A stretch of DNA of 64,000 bases from Nematostella vectensis (Eukaryota > Cnidaria > Anthozoa > Actiniaria > Edwardsiidae), in contig NC_064036.1 in assembly GCF_932526225.1 (NCBI RefSeq), positions 19,242,953 to 19,306,952 of the forward strand, given 5' to 3'. Position numbers and translations under genes: made by a program. Each line of letters starts with the position of its first letter. Position 1 is the first letter of the stretch. Below are positions 34,791-49,700 of the stretch, piece by piece. The notes below the pieces were generated by a model. That model was not told the DNA's origin. It saw only the letters and a list, made by a program, of their open reading frames with translations, and did not search any database.

Positions 34791-37700
34791 CCTAGCAAAA
34801 CCAACATAGAAGAGTTGATCTACCGACAGGCCAAGTCCGGGTAAAGCACCCTCTGCACTGTTCTCCCTGGTCCAAGCCTTGTAGCCCTGAAAAGGGTAAG
34901 GCCTGGTTAGACATACGATGCGTCAGCTCTACAGATAAGTATAATACGTCAACTTTACGCATATAAAGTATGATACGTCAACTATGAATACGTCAACTAC
35001 GAATTTGCGAATGGCAAGAGGTCGAAAAATGGCTTACTAGCTTCTTTTTTTCATTTTTAACGACTTTGTGAAAGTCTACCCAAGTGAGAGCTTCTAATAG
35101 AGTAACACTTTTTTTAATAAAAACATCTTATTTTCAGTTGAGGCTGGACCGTTCTTTTTTTTGAGACATTTTAATGCTGAGTATGTTTTTAACGATATTC
35201 TTAAATTTAGTGTATATAAGAATATGAAACCCAATGAATTATTAGGAAGAGAATTACACTAATGATCAATAGCAATAATAAGGTTGTTGCTATGAGCAGA
35301 TTTTGATTCTGCATGTTTTAAAAAACGCATCATCAGGACTAAAAAAGCAATATGGTAATGCTGAGCCTCGGCTATAGGTTCTTATAAAAAAAGAATGTAT
35401 TGTTAACAAAAGTGAGAAGTGCATTGTGTCTCGATTAAATGACCTGCCAAAGATCGAAGACCATAGAGTGGTTCCACAAGCGGTCGAGCTTTTGAATGAT
35501 TAAATTTCGCAATAAACTACGTGCAAACGTCACATTATCCGTCGAACTTTTCTGCAGAGGCGCGGTAATGCGAATGTGACACTCTTAGAATAAAGGCGTG
35601 GTACACCTTAGCCTGTTGCAATATACGACTCACGTCAAACATTGAACGCGGCCTAAATATCTAAAGTTGTTGTTGATCTAAAATTGCAATGCTATACGGA
35701 CAGGGTGAGGGATGATGTAACGTACTTCGTAAGCCATCTTGATTCCGCCATTGTCAGCGATGTTTTCGTTCAGCGTTTGTGAACCATTTAACTGCAAGAG
35801 AGAGCAAGAATTAAACAAAAGCCAACTCTCAGATAATCGCAGACACGCCCGTAATAGTCCAGATATTTTATGATTTAGTCCATTTCTTATTACAACAAAA
35901 GTTTTTTTCAGAATACAGTCAATAGAATATGCTTAACGACATGCTAAGATTCCTCTGATCATGTTTATCGCTTAAATTAGATTGAGAATTCAATAGAGGC
36001 ACGTGAAAATGTGTTTTATCTTACATATTTCAGCTATTTTCAAACAAACAACGACTTTAAAGCTCAAATTTTCACGGTCGATTAAAGAAGGGAACGTTTG
36101 CCCTGTAAACTTCTTGAACTACGTTTGTTACAAAGGAATAATTTGATTAGTGTTTCTAGCCCTAATGTTTTGCTAATTCCATTGCAACTTGTTTGGAATT
36201 GAACGCCAAGCGCGAGTAAAATTTTTTCGATCGATTTTGTCATAGCCGTCGACGGCGTAAATGGAATCCGTTTAGAAAACTTTTGCTGCGATAAGTGATA
36301 GACTTTGCTTTTCTTTCTTTTTTTTACATAAAATGTCCAGACTATAAACAACCGCGACACGGAGACCTTCATTCCTTGTCCGATTGCGGAAAAGTTGACT
36401 TGCCTTTTTATACTACATTTTCCCAAATGCGAAGTTGTTGAATTACCGATTGGCAAGATAAACTGCGTTATTCTACTACTCACGTTCTTTCCAAATGCGG
36501 AGTAAGTATTGTATTGGTGAACCAGACACTGTGTCTTGCTGTTGAAGTTCATGCTGGCCTCAGATGACCACCAGTTATTAAGATTGCCGTCTTTATCGAA
36601 CATTCGACCTAAAACAGATAGCAATCGATGAATCGTATTTGCTTGTTAGCATATAAGGCGAACATGAACACATTACCTGAACCGTCAAATCCGTGCGTGA
36701 TCTCGTGCCCAATCACCATCCCAAGACCCCCATAGTTCAGATATCTGTCATCAGAAACACAGGGTTACCATAGTTCAGATATCTGTCATCAGAAACACAG
36801 GGGTTGCCATAGTTCAGATATCTGTCATCAGAAACACAGGGTTACCATAGTTCAGATGGCTGTCATCATAAACACAGGGTTACCATAGTTCAGATGTATG
36901 TCATTATAAACACAGGGTTACCATAGTTCAGATGTATGTCATTATAAACACAGGGTTACCATAGTTCAGATATCTGTCATTATAAACACAGGGTTACCAT
37001 AGTTCAGATGTATGTCATTATAAACTTAGGGTTACCATAGTTCAAATGGCTGTCATCATAAACACAGGGTTACCATAGTTCAGATATTTCTCATTATAAC
37101 ACACGGTTACCACAGGGTTACCATAGCTCAGACACCCTGATATGTCACGCATTTCTATAGCGCCCATGTTATGCGATCTTACTTTGGGTAGAGCGGATTG
37201 AAGAAAGGCGGTTGTAGAATCCCTGCTAAAAATACTGAAAGAAGATAAAAATTTAAAGCGAACTCAAGAGAGGATGTTTAGGAAATGTTTTCGTGTATTA
37301 ACAGATTTAAAAAAATGTCCCATGGTGTTCAATTTGTCATACTATTAAGTTCGTTCAACATACGAAATGAAATTTCGAAATATCCTTGAAAGAAATAAAA
37401 GTTAGATATTTCATTTAACAAATTTCGATCTATAGATCATTTCGCAATTACTTGCCTCAATAAATCGATAGAAATGGATGCTTTCTCGTACTCGGTTCTT
37501 TGCTAGGGAGAAACTTGTTATTGAGATTTCTTTGTTTCTAAAAAAAACACGTCTTATTTCTGGTTCCCAGGCTCCCTGGGTGCACGCAGGGACGACATGT
37601 GGTACGTACCGATTCTGTTCTGACGCGAGTTGTAATAACCGTTCACTTGCGAAGGGCCAAGCTCCCATCTGAAAACATAAAACAAATGGCAATATGGCAA

Positions 37701-40700
37701 TAGACAAGGGATTTGACAGGATTAAATATCTAATTTTTTGAACCTGAGGTCATTTTTCCATTTGCTACGTACTTTTCACGATTAACCGGCTTTTTCAGTT
37801 GTGCTAGATCTGTTTGGACTGTGAATTTGATAAGGGACAGAGTATTTTCGAATAATCGGTCACCAAATGTCAGCTGAAATGTAAAATATTGAGAATCGCC
37901 ATCAGTTATTATCATCACCATGACCACCAACTAGTCATCATCATCATGACCATCAACTAGTCACCATCATCATGACCATCAACTAGTCACCATCATCATG
38001 ACCATCAACTAGTCACCAACATCATCATGACCATCAACTAGTCGTCATCATCATGACCATCAACTAGTCATCATCATCATGACCATCAACTAGTCATCAT
38101 CATCATCATGACCATCAACTAGTCATCATCATCATCATGACCATCAACTAGTCACCAACATCACCATGACCATCAACTAGTCGTCATCATCATGACCATC
38201 AACTAGTCATCATCATCATGACCATCAACTAGTCATCATCATCATCATGACCATCAACTAGTCATCATCATCATCATGACCATCAACTAGTCATCATCAT
38301 CATCATGACCATCAACTAGTCATCATCATCATGACCATCAACTAGTCACCATCACCATGACCCTTAACTAGTCATCATCATCATGACCATCAACTAGTCA
38401 TCATCATCATGATCACAATCGTTTTCAGCATCCTCGAAATTATTATTACGCTGCGGGTGGACGCGAGAATTTTCGCATCCGCAAAAAAATATTTGCGGGA
38501 AAAAGAATTTCTGGATACGTTTTGACATAGCCTTAGTAAATACGCACGTTTTTAATCTTGGCCTCTAGTTTAGCTGGGTCCTTGATGTAGTCGGGGTAAC
38601 CAATGCTCTCGTGTATGGCGATGGCCTTAACACAGAGTATACTGTTAGTTTGGTAATTATTACAGAATAAAGACAGATCTTGCAGGAGCAAACGTGACAC
38701 CACCTACAAGCACGTCCAGCATTGTTACGGAAACACATATCATCTGATAGGTCTAGCCTGATGTTTTGCTTTTATCATCTGATAGGTCTAGCCCGATGTT
38801 TTGCTGTTATCATATGATAGGTCTAGCCCGATGTTTTGCTGTTATCATCTGATAGGTCTAGCCCGATGTTTTGCTGTTATCATCTGATTGGTCTAGCCCG
38901 ATGTTTTGCTGTTTGTACACCATTCCCTGTGTTGTTGTGAGGTGCTTTATAGTCAACCTTTACTTTGTTCTGTAGCCGACAGAGCGAGACTGCGCTGGAA
39001 ATATTAGATAGTGCTGGCTGGCGGATTGTCTTGCATGGACGCCCGATAACTAATACCCGTGCTGCGCTGTGGTTGTGCTATGACCAACTTTGTAAAAAAA
39101 AAGAAATATACCCACCTTTTCCTTTGCTTTTTCCTTAGTGGCTCCGTCCATCCACGGTAAACTGTCGACGCTATCAATGAACGAATTTCTTATGTATTTG
39201 GACATATCTTCAATCTGAAATTGTCCCAAAACAGTGTAAGAAGTAAGAAGTAAGAATTTAGGGAGGGAGGGAGGGGTATGGTGTACATACACTTGCTCTG
39301 CTCTCCTTGGGGAAGGCTTTGTCCACGAATAGTAATCCTAGTGGCATGCGCAGCGCTGTCTGCTGCATCTTGAGGAGGCATTGTTCCCACCGCTTCACCG
39401 TCATGTTGCCAACCTTGGAGCGCATGAACGCCATGTACGCGTTGGTGTAGTTAGAGTCCAGGACGCTGATGACGTCATCTATTATGGACCACATGGCATA
39501 GTTATCCAGAACGCGAGGATCCCTGTGTTGAGCAGAGTAAAGTATTTCAAGGTGAAGGTATCTGATTTCCGCAATACAGAGAATTATGATCGACATGATT
39601 ATGATACATACTGTGATTTTATAAAATGGTAATGGGCTGCAAAAACGTGGGTCATTTCTTATTAAGGGATCTTCAAATACTATGCTTTTATCAATATTAT
39701 ACCTATGATTGCCAATACTGGGTACGCGCCTGAATGACCCATTTAAAAGTTGCACTTACGTGTTAGTCTGGTTCTGATAAAGTAGTAAGACTGCCTTGTA
39801 GTAATCTGGCGGGTATGCTAGGATCTGGTCTGTTTTATTTACGGAGAAATCCTGCTCTTGGAATACGTCCTGGATATACTCTAATAGAGGTTCAACCTGG
39901 AGAGAACAGTAGCATTTGTTTTTATCTTTTTGCCTCGAATATTGTAAAGTTGAACAATCCAAAACTACCTAAGTGATACAGAACTATTAACCTTTAATGA
40001 GATATAAATCCAGCTTATTTCATCCAATGGTTTGTTCAGAAAGTATCATTATTTCGAAGCGATTTTCATAATTGTTGCTAAAATGAGCGGCGTTTACTGC
40101 ACAGTGAACTGAACCGCGTCACGAATGTCAGATGAAAACAATACCTTCTTTAACAAAATTGTCCTAATTTTTATATGAATGCTTAAAAGAAAGAATGTAT
40201 GTTAATGTGTATGGGTTTTTTTCGGACTTGATGCGATTTTTTCGATTTACATTGCTTTTAGTTTTTTGTGCTTCTCGGAGGACGTGGGAATAGTTCCGTA
40301 TCACCCTGCACCCATAGTGTGTTTTTGGTTTGACTGCAGATATAAAGCCGTGAAAAGGATTGATTTGATTATCCCATTCTCAATTTATCATTTTAATCCC
40401 AGTAATATTAATTCTAAACGATATGTTATTTTTATTGATTTTCAAATAAAAAAAACTCGTACCAGACCACAAAATTTTTGAGTGATACGAAACTATGCCC
40501 GCTGCTACGGAACCACTCCCACTATGTGCAAACAGAAAATACCATTTAAATTAATAAAATTTGAAAATGTGTAGTCTTTTCTGTGCATATTATATGCATA
40601 AGTAAATTTGTAGTCGAAAAGACAAAAACACTGATTGACGTACCAGACAAAGACAGACGAAGATACAAAAACACTGATAGACGTACCAGACAAAGACGGA

Positions 40701-43700
40701 CGAAGATACAAAAACACTGATAGACGTACCAGACAAAGACAGACGAAGAGACAAAAACACAGATAGACGGACCAGACAAAGAGAGACAAAGAGACAAAAA
40801 CACTGATAGACGTGCCAGACAAAGACAGACGAAGAGACAAAAACACTGATAGACGTACCAGACAAAGACAGACGAAGAGACAAAAACACTGATAGACGTA
40901 CCAGACAAAGACAGACGAAGAGACAAAAACACTGATAGACGTACCAGACAAAGACAGACGAAGAGACAAAAACACTGATAGACGTACCAGACAAAGACAG
41001 ACGAAGAGACAAAAACACTGATAGACGTACCAGACAAAGAGACGAAGAGACAAAAACACTGATAGACGTACCAGACAAAGACAGACGAAGAGACAAAAAC
41101 ACTGATAGACGTACCAGACAAAGACAGACGAAGAGACAAAAACACAGATAGACGTACCAGACAAAGACAGACGAAGAGACAAAAACACTGATAGACGTAC
41201 CAGACAAAGAGACGAAGAGACAAAAACACTGATAGACGTACCAGACAAAGACAGACGAAGAGACAAAAACACTGATAGACGTACCAGACAAAGACAGACG
41301 AAGATACAAAAACACTGATAGACGTACCAGACAAAGACAGACGAAGAGACAAAAACACTGATAGACGTACCAGACAAAGACAGACGAAGAGACAAAAACA
41401 CTGATAGACGTGCCAGACAAAGACAGACGAAGAGACAAAAACACTGATAGACGTACCAGACAAAGACAGACGAAAATACAAAAACACTGATAGACGTACC
41501 AGACAAAGACAGACGAAGAGACAAAAACACTGATAGACGTACCAGACAAAGAGACGAAGAGACAAAAACACTGATAGACGTACCAGACAAAGACAGACGA
41601 AGAGACAAAAACACTGATAGACGTACCAGACAAAGACAGACGAAGATACAAAAACACTGATAGACGTACCAGACAAAGACAGACGAAGAGACAAAAACAC
41701 TGATAGACGTACCAGACAAAGACAGACGAAGAGACAAAAACACTGATAGACGTGCCAGACAAAGACAGACGAAGAGACAAAAACACTGATAGACGTACCA
41801 GACAAAGACAGACGAAAATAAAAAAACACTGATAGACGTACCAGACAAAGACAGACGAAGAGACAAAAACACTGATAAACGTACCAGACAAAGACAGACG
41901 AAGAGACAAAAACACTGATAGACGTACCAGACAAAAAGAGACGAAGAGACAAAAACACTGATAGACGTACCAGACAAAGACAGACGAAGAGACAAAAACA
42001 CTGATAGACGTACCAGACAAAGACAGACGAAGATACAAAAACACTGATAGACGTACCAGACAAAGACAGACGAAGAGACAAAAACACTGATAGACGTACC
42101 AGACAAAGACAGACGAAGAGACAAAAACACTGATAGACGTGCCAGACAAAGACAGACGAAGAGACAAAAACACTGATAGACGTACCAGACAAAGACAGAC
42201 GAAAATAAAAAAACACTGATAGACGTACCAGACAAAGACAGACGAAGAGACAAAAACACTGATAAACGTACCAGACAAAGACAGACGAAGAGACAAAAAC
42301 ACTGATAGACGTACCAGACAAAAAGAGACGAAGAGACAAAAACACTGATAGACGTACCAGACAAAGACAGAGAAAGAGACAAAAACACTGATAGACGTAC
42401 CAGACAAAGACAGACGAAGAGACAAAAACACTGATAGACGTACCAGACAAAGAGACGAAGAGACAAAAACACTGATAGACGTACCAGACAAAGACAGACG
42501 AAGAGACAAAAACACTGATAGACGTACCAGACAAAGACAGACGAAGAGACAAAAACACTAATAAACGTACCAGACAAAGACAGACGAAGATACAAAAACA
42601 CAGATAGACGTACCAGACAAAGACAGACGAAGAGACAAAAACACTGATAGACGTACCAGACAAAGACAGACGGAGAGACAAAAACACTGATAGACGTACC
42701 AGACAAAGAGACGAAGATACAAAAACACTGATAGACGTACCAGACAAAGACAGACGAAGAGACAAAAACACAGATAGACGTACCAGACAAAGACAGACGA
42801 AGAGACAAAACACTATGAGACGTACCAGACAAAGACAGACGGAGCAAAAAAGAGACGTACCAGACAAAGAGAGACGAAGACACAAAAACGCTGAGAGACG
42901 TACCAGAGAAAGACAGAAAGGTTGAAGGAGCAAACAAACTCACGGATATGTTACTGTAGTTGGCAAGCTCTTCTATCGTCATCCTCAGGTCAAACAACAA
43001 ATTCCCAGGCTCGGCTGCTCGGCTCATCAACTCGGTCTCAGTAAAACCACCAAATATGTCATGTTCGATCTGCAAACACGATATAACATGATATAACATG
43101 TTCGATCTGCAAACACGATATAACATGTTCGATCTGCAAACACGATATAACATATTCGATCTGAAAACACGATATAACATGTTCGATCTGAAAATACGAT
43201 ATAACATGCTCGATCTGCAAACACGATATAACATGATATAACATGTTCGATCTGCAAACACGAGATCATATAACATGCTCGATCTGCAAACACGAGATTA
43301 CATAGCATGCTCGATCTGCAAACACGAGATTATATAACATGCTCGATCTGCAAACACGAGATTATATAACATGCTCGATCTGCAAACACGAGATTATATA
43401 ACATGCTCGATCTGCAAACACGAGATCATATAACATGATCGATCTGCAAACACGAGATCATATAACATGCTCGATCTGCAAACACGAGATCATATAACAT
43501 GCTCGATCTGCAAACACGAGATCATATAACATACTCGATCTACAAACACGAGATCATATAACATACTCGATCTACAAACACGAGATCATATAACATGCTC
43601 GATCTGTAAACAAGAGATCATATAACATACTCGATCTGCAAAACACGAGATGATATAACGACATACTCGATCTGCATTACTCGATCTATTAAGGTGATGA

Positions 43701-46700
43701 TCAAATTTTAAGCCCTTACAAGGAAGGACAGCTACAATTTGGAGAAATCCACTTTTAGGCCTCAAGGATCCCTACTTATCTTAAGGAAAAAGAAAAAGCA
43801 TTGGGAAAGGAACTAACCGTCGCAAGCTTCTCCTCGAAGTGGTAAACCTCCATCATCATGTCTTGGGCTGTCTTACTATCAGCACCAAGCAACATCGCCA
43901 CATCTTTCATGTACTGCTTGTACGCTTGCTGGATCTGGAATTTTGTAATAGACAGTTTGTGGCAATGGACACAAAATCAGAAGAATCAGTCACGTTGCCG
44001 GCATATCCCGCAATGTAGGCTTACCCTAATCAAACACTAAAGATTGTCGATGGGCTTAATAGAACAAGTGTTGCCCTAGAAGCTGCTCAGCGACAAGTGT
44101 TTTTTTAATTGTTATGAGGGGAGGGAAAGGAGGGAAAGGAATGGATGAGGAAGGAATTAAAATTATATCAATTGTAATATTATAATCAATTGTAATTGGA
44201 ATTATATCAATTGTAATATTAAAATCAATTGTAATTTAAGTAAAAAAAAATGGGAAATGTATGAAACAAGCAGTGTTACGTATCTAATTTTGTACCTGTT
44301 AGTCGGTAATACTGTACTCACCTCTCTATTCTTGGAGCTGTTCGTCAGATAATACTCACCTCTCTACTCTTGGAGCTGTTCGTCAGATAATACTCACCTC
44401 TCTACTGTTGGAGCTGTTCGTCAGATAATACTTACCTCTTTACTGTTGGAGCTGTTCGTCAGATAATACTTACCTCTCTACTGTTGGAGCTGTCCGTCAG
44501 ATAATACTCACCTCTCTACTGTTGGAGCTGTTCGTCAGATAATACTTACCTCTCTACTGCTGGAGCTGTCCGTCAGATAATACTTACCTCTCTACTGTTG
44601 GAGCTGTCCGTCAGATAATACTCACCTCTCTACTCTTGGAGCTGTCCGTCAGATAATACTTACCTCTCTACTCTTGGAGCTGTCCGTCAGATAATACTTA
44701 CCTCTCTACTCTTGGAGCTGTCCGTCAGATAATACTTACCTCTTTACTGTTGGAACTGTCCGTCAGATAATACACACCTCTCTACTTTTGGAGCTGTTCG
44801 TCAGATAATACTCACCTCTCTACTGTTGGAGCTGTCCGTCAGATAATACTCACCTCTCTACTGTTGGAGCTGTCCGTCAGATAATACTCACCTCTCTACT
44901 GTTGGAGCTGTTCGTCAGATAATACACACCTCTCTACTGTTGGAGCTGTTCGTCAGATAATACTTACCTCTCTACTGTGGGAGCTGTCCGTCAGATAATA
45001 CTTACCTCTTTACTGTTGGAGCTGTTCGTCAGATAATACACACCTCTCTACTGTTGGAGCTGTCCGTCAGATAATACACACCTCTCTACTGTTGGAGCTG
45101 TTCGTCAGATAATACACACCTCTCTACTGTTGGAGCTGTCCGTCAGATAATACACACCTCTCTACTGTTGGAGCTGTCCGTCAGATAATACTCACCTCTC
45201 TACTGTTGGAGCTGTCCGTCAGATAATACTTACCTCTCTACTGTTGGAGCTGTCCGTCAGATAATACTTACCTCTCTACTGTTGGAGCTGTCCGTCAGAT
45301 AATACTCACCTCTCTACTCTTGGAGCTGTCCGTCAGATAATACTCACCTCTCTACTCTTGGAGCTGTCCGTCAGATAATACTCACCTCTCTACTCTTGGA
45401 GCTGTCCGTCAGATAATACTTACCTCTTTACTGTTGGAACTGTCCGTCAGATAATACACACCTCTCTACTTTTGGAGCTGTTCGTCAGATAATACTCACC
45501 TCTCTACTGTTGGAGCTGTCCGTCAGATAATACTCACCTCTCTACTGTTGGAGCTGTCCGTCAGATAATACTCACCTCTCTACTGTTGGAGCTGTTCGTC
45601 AGATAATACACACCTCTCTACTGTTGGAGCTGTTCGTCAGATAATACTTACCTCTCTACTGTGGGAGCTGTCCGTCAGATAATACTTACCTCTTTACTGT
45701 TGGAGCTGTTCGTCAGATAATACACACCTCTCTACTGTTGGAGCTGTCCGTCAGATAATACACACCTCTCTACTGTTGGAGCTGTTCGTCAGATAATACA
45801 CACCTCTCTACTGTTGGAGCTGTCCGTCAGATAATACACACCTCTCTACTGTTGGAGCTGTCCGTCAGATAATACTCACCTCTCTACTGTTGGAGCTGTC
45901 CGTCAGATAATACTTACCTCTCTACTGTTGGAGCTGTCCGTCAGATAATACTTACCTCTCTACTGTTGGAGCTGTCCGTCAGATAATACTCACCTCTCTA
46001 CTGTTGGAGCTGTCCGTCAGATAATACTTACCTCTCTACTCTTGAAGCTGTCCGTCAGATAATTCACACCTCTCTACTCTTGAACCTGTTCGTCAGATAA
46101 TACTTACCTCTTTACTGTTGGAACTGTCCGTCAGATAATACACACCTCTCTACTTTTGGAGCTGTTCGTCAGATAATACACACCTCTCTACTGTTGGGGC
46201 TGTCCGTCAGATAATACACACCTCTCTACTGTTGGAGCTGTCCGTCAGATAATACTTACCTCTCTACTGTTGGAGCTGTCCGTCAGATAATACACACCTC
46301 TCTACTCTTGAACCTGTTCGTCAGATAATACTTACCTCTTTACTGTTGGAACTGTCCGTCAGATAATACACACCTCTCTACTTTTGGAGCTGTTCGTCAG
46401 ATAATACACACCTCTCTACTGTTGGGGCTGTCCGTCAGATAATACACACCTCTCTATTCTTGGAGCTGTCCGTCAGATAATACACACCTCTCTACTGTTG
46501 GAGCTGTTCGTCAGATAATACACACCTCTCTACTGTTGGAGCTGTTCGTCAGATAATACACACCTCTCTACTGTTGGAGCTGTCCGTCAGATAATACTCA
46601 CCTCTCTACTGTTGGAGCTGTTCGTCAGATAATACTTACCTCTCTACTCTTGGAGCTGTTCGTCAGATAATACTCACCTGTCTACTGTTGGAGCTGTCCG

Positions 46701-49700
46701 TCAGATAATACTTACCTCTCTACTGCTGGAGCTGTCCGTCAGATAATACACACCTCTCTACTGTTGGAGCTGTCCGTCAGATAATACTTACCTCTCTACT
46801 CTTGGAGCTGTCCGTCAGATAATACTTACCTCTCTACGTTGGAGCTGTCCGTCAGATAATACTTACCTCTCTACTCTTGGAGCTGTCCGTCAGATAATAC
46901 TCACCTCTCTACTCTTGGAGCTGTCCGTCAGATAATACTCACCTCTCTACTCTTGGAGCTGTCCGTCAGATAATACTCACCTCTCTACTGTTGGAGCTGT
47001 CCGTCAGATAATACTTACCTCTCTACTGTTGGAGCTGTCCGTCAGATAATACTCACCTCTCTACTGTTGGAGCTGTCCGTCAGATAATACTTACCTCTCT
47101 ACTGCTGGAGCTGTCCGTCAGATAATACTCACCTCTCTACTGTTGGAGCTGTTCGTCAGATAATACACACCTCTCTACTGTTGGAGCTGTCCGTCAGATA
47201 ATACTCACCTCTCTACTGTTGGAGCTGTCCGTCAGATAATACTCACCTCTCTACTGTTGGAGCTGTTCGTCAGATAATACACACCTCTCTACTGTTGGAG
47301 CTGTCCGTCAGATAATACACACCTCTCTACTGTTGGAGCTGTTCGTCAGATAATACACACCTCTCTACTGTTGGAGCTGTCCGTCAGATAATACTCACCT
47401 CTCTACTGTTGGAGCTGTCCGTCAGATAATACACACCTCTCTACTCTTGAACCTGTTCGTCAGATAATACTTACCTCTGTACTGTTGGAACTGTCCGTCA
47501 GATAATACACACCTCTCTACTGTTGGAGCTGTTCGTCAGATAATACTCACCTCTCTACTGTTGGAGCTGTTCGTCAGATAATACTCACCTCTCTACTGTT
47601 GGAGCTGTCCGTCAGATAATTCACACCTCTCTACTCTTGAACCTGTTCGTCAGATAATACTTACCTCTGTACTCTTGGAGCTGTCCGTCAGATAATTCAC
47701 ACCTCTCTACTCTTGAACCTGTTCGTCAGATAATACTTACCTCTGTACTCTTGGAGCTGTCCGTCAGATAATACTTACCTCTGTACTCTTGGAGCTGTCC
47801 GTCAGATAATACTTACCTCTCTACTGTTGGAGCTGTCCGTCAGATAATACTCACCTGTCTACTGTTGGAGCTGTCCGTCAGATAATACTTACCTCTCTAC
47901 TTTTGGAGCTGTCCGTCAGATAATACACACCTCTGTACTGTTGGAGCTGTTCGTCAGATAATACTCACCTCTCTACTGTTGGACCTGTTCGTCAGATAAT
48001 ACTCACCTCTCTACTGTTGGAGCTGTCCGTCAGATAATACTTACCTCTTTACTGTTGGAGCTGTCCGTCAGATAATACTTACCTCTCTACTCTTGGAGCT
48101 GTTCGTCAGATAATACTCACCTGTCTACTGTTGGAGCTGTCCGTCAGATAATACTTACCTCTCTACTGCTGGAGCTGTCCGTCAGATAATACACACCTCT
48201 CTACTGTTGGAGCTGTCCGTCAGATAATACTTACCTCTCTACTCTTGGAGCTGTCCGTCAGATAATACTTACCTCTCTACGTTGGAGCTGTCCGTCAGAT
48301 AATACTTACCTCTCTACTCTTGGAGCTGTCCGTCAGATAATACTCACCTCTCTACTCTTGGAGCTGTCCGTCAGATAATACTCACCTCTCTACTCTTGGA
48401 GCTGTCCGTCAGATAATACTCACCTCTCTACTCTTGGAGCTGTCCGTCAGATAATACTCACCTCTCTACTCTTGGAGCTGTCCGTCAGATAATACTCACC
48501 TCTCTACTCTTGGAGCTGTCCGTCAGATAATACTCACCTCTCTACTGTTGGAGCTGTCCGTCAGATAATACTTACCTCTCTACTGTTGGAGCTGTCCGTC
48601 AGATAATACTCACCTCTCTACTGTTGGAGCTGTCCGTCAGATAATACTTACCTCTCTACTGCTGGAGCTGTCCGTCAGATAATACTCACCTCTCTACTGT
48701 TGGAGCTGTCCGTCAGATAATACTCACCTCTCTACTGTTGGAGCTGTCCGTCAGATAATACTTACCTCTCTACTGTTGGAGCTGTCCGTCAGAAAATACT
48801 TACCTCTTTACTCTTGGAGCTGTCCGTCAGATAATACTTACCTCTCTACTCTTGGAGCTGTCCGTCAGATAATACTCACCTCTCTACTGTTGGAGCTGTC
48901 CGTCAGATAATACTTACCTCTCTACTGCTGGAGCTGTCCGTCAGATAATACTCACCTCTCTACTGTTGGAGCTGTCCGTCAGATAATACTCACCTCTCTA
49001 CTGTTGGAGCTGTCCGTCAGATAATACTTACCTCTCTACTGTTGGAGCTGTCCGTCAGATAATACTTACCTGTATACTGTTAGAGCTGTCCGTCAGATAA
49101 TACTCACCTCTCTACTCTTGGAGCTGTCCGTCAGATAATACTTACCTCTGTACTGTTGGAACTGTCCGTCAGATAATACTCACCTCTCTACTCTAGGAGC
49201 TGTCCGTCAGATAATACTTACCTCTGTACTGTTGGAACTGTTCGTCAGATAATACTCACCTCTCTACTCTTGGAGCTGTTCGTCAGATAATACTCACCTC
49301 TCTACTGTTGGAGCTGTCCGTCAGATAATACTCACCTCTCTACTCTTGGAGCTGTTCGTTAGATAATACTTACCTCTCTACTCTTGGATCTGTCCGTCAG
49401 ATAATACTCGCCTCTCTACTCTTGGAGCTGTCCGTCAGATAATACTCACCTCTCTACTGTTGGAGCTGTCCGTCAGATAATACTTACCTCTCTACTGTTG
49501 GAGCTGTCCGTCAGATAATACTTACCTCTCTACTGCTGGAGCTGTCCGTCAGATAATACTTACCTCTCTACTCTTGGAGCTGTCCGTCAGATAATACTTA
49601 CCTCTCTACTCTTGGAGCTGTCCGTCAGATAATACTCACCTCTCTACTGTTGGAGCTGTCCGTCAGATAATACTTACCTCTCTACTGCTGGAGCTGTTCG

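Noticed and set aside
36082-36624. 180-codon minus-strand frame
   Set aside because: Only its first part (36608-36484) is a peptidase exon; the remainder is intron after a clear GTGAGT donor.
40505-43276. Open frames of 923, 795 and 641 codons on the minus strand
   Set aside because: They are three frames of one 43-bp repeat without stops; only 43069-42944 within them is a supported exon.
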